Positions 1 through 5,556 of a stretch of 5,556 nt of DNA are shown in pieces; within the stretch, counting starts at the first letter, position 1; each line of letters opens with the position of its first letter. The stretch is from an uncultured Bacteroidota bacterium. Its GTDB lineage: Bacteria; Bacteroidota; Bacteroidia; UKL13-3. The notes under the pieces are model-generated. The model was not told the DNA's origin. It did no database searches and saw only the letters and a program-made list of their open reading frames with translations. The position numbers and the translations under genes are program-made. The stretch spans positions 1-5,556 of the forward strand of contig CAIVPY010000448.1 in assembly GCA_903907885.1 (NCBI GenBank). The letters run 5' to 3'.

Positions 1-818
1 CTACACGTAAAGTTACTTTTACAGTAAAAGCTGATTTTGTTGATTATGCAAAACCTGGTGATATTAGAATTACTGCAATGATCAGCGAAGATAAAGTTAG
101 AGGACCAATGCTTTCTGCTACTAGTACAACTTGGACTCAACATAGTTATTATGCAGAAGCAGCAGGTGGCGGAGAAGGCCCTAGTCATGAGTTATATACT
201 GAGCCAGAATATTTATATGGCTATTTCCATAATCACGTTGCAAAAACCGTTTTACCTTCAGCTTGGGGAAATGCTGGTGTTGTGCCGAATAATCCAATAG
301 AAGGCTCTTCTTATTCTCAAACATTTACATATACAGTTCCTGCAACAACTAAAGTTAGCGAAAATGATTATTCAGGTAACTTAGGAATCTATACCAAATA
401 TCAAAGTACTTTCCCTGGTGATGCCAATAATAAACCAAATGATATGAATATTATAGGTATTATCTCTTATTATAATGCAGATGTAAAAGCCCGTGAAGTT
501 CTAAATGTTAATGAAACTCCTTTAATGTTCGGAACTGGAATAAAAGAAGAGTCGAAATCGGCTTATATTTCTAAAGTATTTCCTAATCCTACAAGTGGTT
601 TAACTCAAATTGATTTCAAATTATCATCTTCTGATAATGTTACAATTGAGCTATATAACGTAATGGGTCAAAAGGTTCAAACCATTAACAATGGAGCTTT
701 TGCTGGAGGAGATCACTCAGTATATTTTAATGCTGAAAATACCAATAATGGTGTTTACTTTATTAAAGTATCATCTACTGATTATACTTCAACTCATAAA
801 ATATTGATTCAAAAATAA
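1..818 (+). CDS. Omp28-like secreted protein with type IX secretion sorting domain (5'-truncated)
   Basis: The frame is open from the left edge (first full codon at 3), so the ATG at 78 is internal and the true start lies outside the window; 271 residues are visible. The last 80 residues (fragment 192-271) form a type A T9SS C-terminal sorting domain: FPNP at 193-196, a YNVMGQKV strand, a GVYFIKV strand and a terminal KILIQK. In the known family this tail directs export across the outer membrane and is cleaved on secretion or surface attachment. The preceding part resembles the C-terminal half of Omp28-related proteins: an ITAMISEDKV strand, a YFHNHV motif at 74-79 followed by a Trp-Gly turn, and an IIGIISYYNADVKAREVLNV segment. 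The usual N-terminal thioredoxin-like part would lie upstream. There are no cysteines in the visible part. The T9SS call is firm; the Omp28 call is from family resemblance by eye. The precise role is unknown. Confidence 0.8.
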   Translation, partial: TRKVTFTVKADFVDYAKPGDIRITAMISEDKVRGPMLSATSTTWTQHSYYAEAAGGGEGPSHELYTEPEYLYGYFHNHVAKTVLPSAWGNAGVVPNNPIEGSSYSQTFTYTVPATTKVSENDYSGNLGIYTKYQSTFPGDANNKPNDMNIIGIISYYNADVKAREVLNVNETPLMFGTGIKEESKSAYISKVFPNPTSGLTQIDFKLSSSDNVTIELYNVMGQKVQTINNGAFAGGDHSVYFNAENTNNGVYFIKVSSTDYTSTHKILIQK

Positions 819-832
819 TTTATAATTTTCAT

Positions 833-872
833 AACAAAAAAGCCCGAAAGATTTCTTTCGGGCTTTTTTGTT
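833..872 (+). terminator. Strong intrinsic terminator after the T9SS-cargo gene
   Basis: A perfect inverted repeat: the arm 833-850 (AACAAAAAAGCCCGAAAG) pairs with 855-872 around a 4-nt ATTT loop. The GC-rich core GCCCGAAAG/CTTTCGGGC is flanked by A6 on the left and T6 on the right, giving a classic U-tract on the plus strand and, because the tracts are symmetrical, also on the minus strand. It lies 14 nt after the stop codon at 816-818 and separates this gene from uvrC. Confidence 0.93.
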
Positions 873-905
873 GTGAAAAAGTTTGCGACATAATACATAC
901 TTTTG
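871..905 (+). promoter_or_regulatory. Probable Bacteroidota sigma-A promoter for uvrC
   Basis: TACTTTTG at 898-905 matches the Bacteroidota -7 consensus TAnnTTTG exactly. The upstream TTG element is less certain: TTG at 871-873 leaves a 24-nt spacer, slightly longer than the 17-23 nt described for Flavobacterium, while TTTG at 882-885 is too close. The -7 element would place the transcription start at about 908-912, on or just before the uvrC ATG at 912. The possible -33 element overlaps the foot of the preceding terminator stem. It is the only good promoter match I found by eye between 819 and 5136. Confidence 0.6.
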
Positions 906-911
906 CCATAC

Positions 912-2708
912 ATGCACACTGCACACTTAGTAAATATTATTTCTCGATTACCTGATACGCCAGGTATATATAAATATTACGACAAAGAGAAAAATCTTAT
1001 TTATATCGGCAAGGCAAAAAGTTTAAAAAAAAGGGTTAGCAGTTATTTTAACAAACAGCAATACGAAAACCGTAAAACAGCTGTGATGGTAAGTAAAATT
1101 GCAGATATTCAATTTACATTGGTTGAAACTGAAATAGATGCGCTTTTGCTTGAAAATTCGTTAATCAAAAAATTTCAACCTAAATTTAACATTAACTTAA
1201 AAGACGATAAAACTTATCCATTTATTTGTATAAAAAAAGAAGCTTTTCCAAGAATATTTCCAACCCGTAATCACATAAAAGATGGTTCCGAATATTTTGG
1301 ACCTTATGCCAATGGCACAATGATGCACGTAATACTTGATACCATCAAAGCATTGTATCCATTAAGAACCTGTAATTTATCTCTAATCGAAAAAAACATA
1401 ACTTCTAATAAATTTAAAACTTGTCTAGAGTTTGATATAGGTAATTGTAAAGCACCTTGTGTGGGTTTGGTAAGTGGAGATGAGTATAATCAAAATATAA
1501 AACAAATAAAAAACATACTTAAGGGGAATTTAGCAGAAGTAAATCAACATATTAAAAAACAAATGAATGAGGCTGCTGATGATTTGAAATTTGAGCAAGC
1601 TGCAAACTGTAAAAAAAAGTTAAACGTGCTAGATAATTATCAAAACAAATCAACCATTGTAACAGGTATTCCAAATGATGTAGATGTGTTTAGCATAGTA
1701 AGCGATGATAAATTTGCCTTTATCAACTATCTAAAACTAAGCAATGGTATTATCATTCAAACACAAACTTTTGAAGTAAAAAAGAAATTGGATGAATCAA
1801 ATGAAGAACTTTTAAGCTTTGCCATAGCTGAGGTGAGAGAAGAATACCACAGCACTAGCAGAGAAATTATTGTGCCTTTTGATTTAGATTGGAGTGATGA
1901 ACATTTTGATATAACTGTTCCTAAAGTTGGCGAGAAAAAAAAGCTTCTCGATTTGTCGATGAAAAATGCCATGTACTACAAAAAAGAAAAATTGACTCAG
2001 TACGAAGCATTAAATCCAGAATTAAAAACAGATAGAATTCTGTCAACTATGATGCAAGATTTGCGTTTAACCGAACTCCCTAGACATATTGAATGTTTTG
2101 ATAATAGTAACCTTCAAGGCACTAATCCAGTGAGCGCTTGTGTTGTGTTTATGGATGCCAAACCAAGCAAAAAAGACTATAGGATATTTAATGTGAAAAC
2201 AGTTGAAGGGCCAAATGATTTTGCAACCATGGAGGAGGTTGTTTTTAGAAGGTATAAACGCATGTTGGAAGAAAATAATCCTTTACCAAATTTAATAATA
2301 ATTGATGGTGGAAAAGGGCAATTGAGTAGTGCTATTGAGAGCATGAAAAAGCTTGATATATATGGTAAAATACCCGTTATTGGAATTGCCAAAAGATTAG
2401 AAGAGCTGTATTACCCTAATGATGACTTGCCATTATATATTGATAAAAAAAGTGAGACATTAAAAATCATTCAACAATTAAGAGATGAAGCTCATCGTTT
2501 TGGCATTACACGACACCGAAATAGAAGAGATAAAAGTACCTTGCAAACAGAACTTGAGCAGATTGAAGGCATTGGCCCCGAAACTGCTAAGATGCTTTTA
2601 GCTGATCTAAAATCGGTAAAGAAAATTAGAGAAGCTAAACTTGTTGACATGGCTGTAATAGTTGGCAATGCTAAAGCTAAATTGGTGTGGGAGTATTTTA
2701 ACAGATAA
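912..2708 (+). CDS. uvrC: UvrABC system protein C (excinuclease subunit)
   Basis: UvrC binds the UvrB-DNA lesion complex in the cytoplasm and cuts the damaged strand on both sides in nucleotide excision repair. The protein has 598 residues, close to the usual length (about 610 in E. coli). Domains in order: GIY-YIG nuclease for the 3' cut (GIY 18-20, YIG 31-33, Arg41, catalytic Glu81); a cysteine-rich segment with C154, C171, C179 and C183, matching the spacing of the E. coli UvrC iron-sulfur ligands; a UvrB-binding UVR helical pair (about 207-243); an RNase H-like nuclease for the 5' cut with D397 (ECFDNSN), D465 (IIIDGG) and H528 (RDEAHRFG); and C-terminal helix-hairpin-helix motifs (GIGP at 553-556 to the end). 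ATG 912 is preferred over the in-frame TTG at 903, because that TTG lies inside the promoter -7 element. The protein looks intact and functional. The next gene begins 6 nt after the stop. Confidence 0.97.
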   Translation: MHTAHLVNIISRLPDTPGIYKYYDKEKNLIYIGKAKSLKKRVSSYFNKQQYENRKTAVMVSKIADIQFTLVETEIDALLLENSLIKKFQPKFNINLKDDKTYPFICIKKEAFPRIFPTRNHIKDGSEYFGPYANGTMMHVILDTIKALYPLRTCNLSLIEKNITSNKFKTCLEFDIGNCKAPCVGLVSGDEYNQNIKQIKNILKGNLAEVNQHIKKQMNEAADDLKFEQAANCKKKLNVLDNYQNKSTIVTGIPNDVDVFSIVSDDKFAFINYLKLSNGIIIQTQTFEVKKKLDESNEELLSFAIAEVREEYHSTSREIIVPFDLDWSDEHFDITVPKVGEKKKLLDLSMKNAMYYKKEKLTQYEALNPELKTDRILSTMMQDLRLTELPRHIECFDNSNLQGTNPVSACVVFMDAKPSKKDYRIFNVKTVEGPNDFATMEEVVFRRYKRMLEENNPLPNLIIIDGGKGQLSSAIESMKKLDIYGKIPVIGIAKRLEELYYPNDDLPLYIDKKSETLKIIQQLRDEAHRFGITRHRNRRDKSTLQTELEQIEGIGPETAKMLLADLKSVKKIREAKLVDMAVIVGNAKAKLVWEYFNR

Positions 2709-2714
2709 GCATGT

Positions 2715-3872
2715 ATGAAAAAGATAAGCTGTACTATTAATTTTATTTTTTTGTGCTCATATTTACTTTCGGCTCAGCATCTGATTAATAATGCAGCCAT
2801 TAGTTTTAATGTAATTGGTGGTTATAATTTTTCATCCAATAATATTGATCAGGCGCATGCCAATAAAAATTTGAATAAATATTATGATAATTATAGTTTA
2901 GATGGAGTAGTTAATGGATTTGAAATAGGTGTTGTGAAGCTGGTAAATGGTACTAAAGAATGGCATAAAACATGGGGAATGCCAAGAATTGGCCTACATA
3001 TTCAAAGCATTTTCATGAATAAGCCTGATACCTTTGGCTACCATATTTCATTGCTACCAAACATTGAATTGCGCTTAATTACTTTCCCGAAATCCGAAAT
3101 TTCCAGTAAAGTCGCAATTGGAGTAGCCTATGCCAGTATTGGCTTTAACAGACTAACTAACTTTGACAATAGGGCTGTCAGTTCTCCCATAAATTTCGCA
3201 TTGGAAGTTGCTGCGGTATATCATCATCGCATTTCAAACAAACTTGATTTGAATTTGGAAGCGGGTTACTATCACCTATCAAATGGTAGTTTTAAAATGC
3301 CTAATGGTGGCTATAATATTTACTATAGTAAACTTGGATTGAACTACTTTTTCAACCAAACTCCGTATGAAAAAAGAACAATAATTCAGCTATCTACAGC
3401 CAACAAAAAAATGTATTATACTGGCTATTTAGCCTTTGCTTATCGCGAACAAGGAACATTTGATTACCAACGTCAGTATCCAATTTTTACATTTCATAAT
3501 GCAATTATGAAACCTTTGAATAAGGTATATAGTCTAGGCATTGGTTTGGATTTTTTTTATGATGCGACCCAAGCCTTGTTATATAATTACAAATTAGTTC
3601 CTCGCGGAATTAATGAGAGCAATAAATATTTGGCTGCTGTTGGTTTTTGTAATGAGTTAAGAATAGGGAAATTGGCACTGCCATTAGAAGTTTATAGGTA
3701 TATTTATGATTTAGAAGTGGTGAAACAAGCAACCTATATTCGCTTCGGTTTAACTTTTTATCCTATTAAAAGATTTTACATGGGTTGTTATTTTAAAGGA
3801 AGTATCAATAAACACAATACTTTAGAATCTGATTTTATGGAATTTGCATTTGGATATAATATAAGAAAATAG
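2715..3872 (+). CDS. PagL-like outer-membrane lipid A deacylase family protein (acyloxyacyl hydrolase)
   Basis: A 385-residue exported protein. The N-terminus MKKISCTINF... with a hydrophobic stretch to LLSA/Q (about residue 20) is a signal peptide of typical Bacteroidota form. The rest is rich in alternating aromatic/polar stretches typical of an outer-membrane beta-barrel. The motif at 187-199 (H-L-S-N-...-P-N-G-G) aligns with the active site of Pseudomonas PagL, which removes a 3-O acyl chain from lipid A: H187 and S189 match catalytic His126 and Ser128, N190 and N197 match Asn129 and Asn136. The third PagL residue, Glu140, is Asn201 here. The protein is about twice the length of PagL; the C-terminal half (about 215-385) ends with a glycine/aromatic-rich strand region (SDFMEFAFGY) that, from memory, resembles longer Bacteroidota proteins annotated as acyloxyacyl hydrolases. 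ATG 2715 is 6 nt after the uvrC stop, so it is probably co-transcribed with uvrC. Family call moderately firm; enzymatic activity and substrate are inferred. Confidence 0.72.
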   Translation: MKKISCTINFIFLCSYLLSAQHLINNAAISFNVIGGYNFSSNNIDQAHANKNLNKYYDNYSLDGVVNGFEIGVVKLVNGTKEWHKTWGMPRIGLHIQSIFMNKPDTFGYHISLLPNIELRLITFPKSEISSKVAIGVAYASIGFNRLTNFDNRAVSSPINFALEVAAVYHHRISNKLDLNLEAGYYHLSNGSFKMPNGGYNIYYSKLGLNYFFNQTPYEKRTIIQLSTANKKMYYTGYLAFAYREQGTFDYQRQYPIFTFHNAIMKPLNKVYSLGIGLDFFYDATQALLYNYKLVPRGINESNKYLAAVGFCNELRIGKLALPLEVYRYIYDLEVVKQATYIRFGLTFYPIKRFYMGCYFKGSINKHNTLESDFMEFAFGYNIRK

Positions 3873-3934
3873 CTATGATAAAGCATTTTCACAATTCACT
3901 TTTACGCTTATATTCGCAGCCTAAATAAAAATAC

Positions 3935-5125
3935 ATGACACTATCAAAACGTCTTGATTTTTTTGCTGAATCTAAAACATTGAAAATGGCTAAACTTAGC
4001 CGTGAGTTGAGCGCACAAGGCATCGATATTATTAATCTAACCCTTGGAGAACCTGATTTTGCAACCCCTATTCATGTCATCAATGCAGCTAAAAAAGCCA
4101 TGGATGATGGTTTTACTAAATACCCTCCTGTTGCGGGGTATTTGGATTTGAAACAAGCTATTTGTCAAAAATTTAAAACAGATAATAGCCTTGAATATAC
4201 CCCTGACGAGATAGTAGTATCTACGGGTGCTAAACAAAGTATTATGAATGTGATACTAAGTGTGGTTAATCCTGGTGACGAAGTAATTATTCCGACTCCA
4301 TATTGGGTGAGTTATTCTGAAATGGTTAAATTTGCTGAGGGTATTCCCGTTTTAGTTGATGCTACAGTGGAGCAAAATTATAAAGTATCAGCTAATCAAA
4401 TTGAAGCTGCTATTACCTCAAAAACCAAGTTATTTATGTTCTCATCTCCGTGCAACCCTTCTGGAAGTATTTGGAATAAAGAAGAACTTGCAGTTTTGGC
4501 AGATGTGTTAAAAAAATACCCTCAAATATTTATTCTATCTGACGAAATTTATGAACATATTAATTTCATTGGGAGACACGAGAGTATTGCCCAATTTGAT
4601 TTCCTTAAAGAAAGGGTAATTATTGTAAACGGTGTGAGTAAAGGATTTGCTATGACTGGTTGGAGGTTAGGATATATAGGTGCATCGAAAGAGGTGGCAC
4701 AAGCTTGCGAAAAAATTCAAGGGCAATTCACTTCAGGTGCTAATAGTATTGCTCAAAGGGCTGCTTTAGCTGCATTAACAAGTGATTTAAAACCCACATA
4801 CAAAATGCAAGTAGCCTACCAAAGAAGAAGGGACTTGGTGGTAAATCTTTCAAAAGAAATTAAAGGATTTAATTGCAACACACCTGAAGGCGCTTTCTAT
4901 CTTTTTCCTGATGTTCGATATTATTTTGGTAAAAGTGATGGAGCGTCAAAAATTAATAATGCCGAAGACCTTTGTATGTATTTATTGGATACAGCTCATG
5001 TATCTTTGGTAAGTGGTGATGCTTTTGGAACTGATACTTGTATTCGTATTAGTTTTGCTACTGCTGATGAAAAGTTGGTTGAAGCTTTTGCTCGTATGAA
5101 AAAGGCTTTGGATAAATTAAAGTAA
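3935..5125 (+). CDS. aspC: PLP-dependent class I aminotransferase, probable aspartate (I-gamma) aminotransferase
   Basis: A 396-residue cytoplasmic fold-type I PLP enzyme, full length for the family. It probably interconverts aspartate and oxaloacetate with 2-oxoglutarate/glutamate; some I-gamma members also act on prephenate or other keto acids. Visible residues: the N-terminal LTLGEPDFATP segment (35-45); W124 in PYWVSY, stacking on the cofactor ring; N174 in CNPSG; D203 and Y206 in SDEIYEHI; the Schiff-base Lys236 in VSKGFAMTGWRLGY; and Arg371 in CIRISFA, which binds the substrate alpha-carboxylate. K100 in STGAKQS matches the lysine that recognises the distal carboxylate in Thermus-type aspartate aminotransferase, and Ser13/Thr15 lie near its Ser/Thr partners, supporting a dicarboxylic substrate. 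ATG 3935 follows an A-rich leader (AAATAAAAATAC), usual for Bacteroidota. The 62-nt gap before it holds no hairpin and no convincing promoter. The symbol is provisional, since substrate cannot be fixed from sequence. Confidence 0.9.
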   Translation: MTLSKRLDFFAESKTLKMAKLSRELSAQGIDIINLTLGEPDFATPIHVINAAKKAMDDGFTKYPPVAGYLDLKQAICQKFKTDNSLEYTPDEIVVSTGAKQSIMNVILSVVNPGDEVIIPTPYWVSYSEMVKFAEGIPVLVDATVEQNYKVSANQIEAAITSKTKLFMFSSPCNPSGSIWNKEELAVLADVLKKYPQIFILSDEIYEHINFIGRHESIAQFDFLKERVIIVNGVSKGFAMTGWRLGYIGASKEVAQACEKIQGQFTSGANSIAQRAALAALTSDLKPTYKMQVAYQRRRDLVVNLSKEIKGFNCNTPEGAFYLFPDVRYYFGKSDGASKINNAEDLCMYLLDTAHVSLVSGDAFGTDTCIRISFATADEKLVEAFARMKKALDKLK

Positions 5126-5136
5126 TAAAAGTTAAA

Positions 5137-5556
5137 GTGGACAGATTAACCATAGAAAAATTTAAAGATATCAGGGTTTTGGTATTGGGAGATGTGATGA
5201 TTGACGCCTATCTTTTTGGTAAGGTTGACCGCATATCTCCTGAGGCTCCTGTGCCTGTGGTGGCTGTTACACATAAAGAAAATCGTTTGGGTGGAGCAGC
5301 TAATGTAGCTTTAAATTTAGTGGCTTTAGGTGCAAAACCTATCTTATGCTCAGTAGTTGGTAATGATGCTGAAGGTAGGGATTTGATTGAGCTTATAAAA
5401 TCAAACGGCATTGGTGCTGATGGTATCATTCAATCTAAAGAAAGGGTTACCACAATTAAAACACGTGTAATCTCTCAAAGCACTCAAATGCTTCGCATTG
5501 ATAATGAAATTACAGATTCATTAAATCAAGATGATCACGAAAAGCTTGCTACCAAA
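5137..5556 (+). CDS. rfaE1: D-glycero-beta-D-manno-heptose-7-phosphate kinase (PfkB family), 3'-truncated
   Basis: The frame is open from GTG 5137 to the right edge, showing 140 residues of a protein usually about 330 long in Bacteroidota (stand-alone kinase) or longer where fused to the adenylyltransferase domain. It phosphorylates heptose 7-phosphate to heptose 1,7-bisphosphate on the way to ADP-heptose, the donor for the LPS inner core. Diagnostic segments: LVLGDVMIDAY (15-25), the family-specific RISPEAPVPVV (32-42), the PfkB signature GGAANVALNLVALGA (52-66), and VTTIKTRVIS. RISPEAPVP favours this enzyme over ribokinase or fructokinase. GTG is chosen because an in-frame stop lies at 5113-5115, no ATG occurs before the conserved GDVMID motif, and GTG gives the normal short lead-in. 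It begins 11 nt after the aminotransferase stop with no terminator between, so co-transcription is likely. The catalytic base (C-terminal GAGD motif in the family) lies beyond the window. Confidence 0.92.
   Translation, partial: MDRLTIEKFKDIRVLVLGDVMIDAYLFGKVDRISPEAPVPVVAVTHKENRLGGAANVALNLVALGAKPILCSVVGNDAEGRDLIELIKSNGIGADGIIQSKERVTTIKTRVISQSTQMLRIDNEITDSLNQDDHEKLATK

Noticed and set aside
903..911. TTG at 903 as an alternative uvrC start, adding three residues
   Set aside because: It overlaps the TAnnTTTG promoter element and would probably not be in the transcript; ATG 912 gives a normal UvrC N-terminus.
1022..1035. TTTA8GGG run in uvrC as a programmed frameshift site
   Set aside because: The UvrC frame continues intact through the conserved SLKKRV segment, no stimulatory hairpin is evident, and A-runs are frequent here.
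1757..1972. Minus-strand open frame of 71 codons inside uvrC
   Set aside because: It lies wholly within the conserved uvrC coding sequence, has Ser/Phe-rich antisense composition and no recognisable motif; the same holds for 2177-2392.
2711..2740. ATG at 2711 overlapping the next start (ATGTATG), giving a 9-codon frame
   Set aside because: It has no signal peptide or family match and ends at 2740; it is most likely chance, although it could slightly affect initiation at 2715.
3909..3916. TATATTCG before the aminotransferase as a -7 promoter element
   Set aside because: It has one mismatch to TAnnTTTG in the conserved TTTG and no good TTG partner upstream; in AT-rich DNA such matches are common.
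4037..4237. Minus-strand open frame inside the aminotransferase gene
   Set aside because: Antisense shadow of a conserved coding region, with no motif or promoter.
5208..5429. Minus-strand open frame of 73 codons near the right edge
   Set aside because: It is antisense to the heptose kinase, whose plus-strand frame carries clear PfkB motifs.
1..5556. Search by eye for a novel system, mobile element, CRISPR array, tRNA or large repeats
   Set aside because: All genes match known families, intergenic regions are short (93, 6, 62 and 11 nt), and no repeats or inverted ends beyond the terminator stem were seen.

Overview
The window is AT-rich and carries five co-directional plus-strand genes, the first and last cut by the window edges. 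Three signs point to Bacteroidota: a C-terminal type IX secretion sorting domain on the first protein, a Bacteroidota-type TAnnTTTG promoter element before uvrC, and A-rich leaders without clear Shine-Dalgarno sequences. The genus cannot be told from the sequence.

Layout: (1) 1-818 is the 3' part of a secreted Omp28-like protein with a type IX sorting domain. (2) 819-911 is a compact intergenic region with a strong perfect-stem terminator (833-872), followed at once by a probable promoter (-7 element 898-905). (3) 912-2708 is a complete uvrC, the nucleotide excision repair endonuclease subunit. (4) 2715-3872, 6 nt downstream, is a signal-peptide-bearing outer-membrane protein with a PagL-like His-x-Ser-Asn lipid A deacylase motif. 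(5) 3935-5125 is a class I (I-gamma, aspartate/prephenate type) PLP aminotransferase. (6) 5137-5556 is the 5' part of a PfkB-family heptose-7-phosphate kinase (RfaE1/HldE kinase domain) with a GTG start, 11 nt after the aminotransferase.

Gaps of 6, 62 and 11 nt, with no visible terminator between genes, suggest that uvrC, the PagL-like gene, the aminotransferase and the heptose kinase can be transcribed together from the promoter before uvrC. Two of the four concern lipopolysaccharide (lipid A trimming and inner-core heptose supply); UvrC and the aminotransferase are housekeeping functions. Most of this is ordinary chromosomal core sequence. I see no mobile element, CRISPR array, RNA gene, phage gene or obvious new multi-gene system. 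The points most worth a second look are the apparently leaderless uvrC transcript and the PagL-like protein, in which the catalytic Glu position holds Asn.
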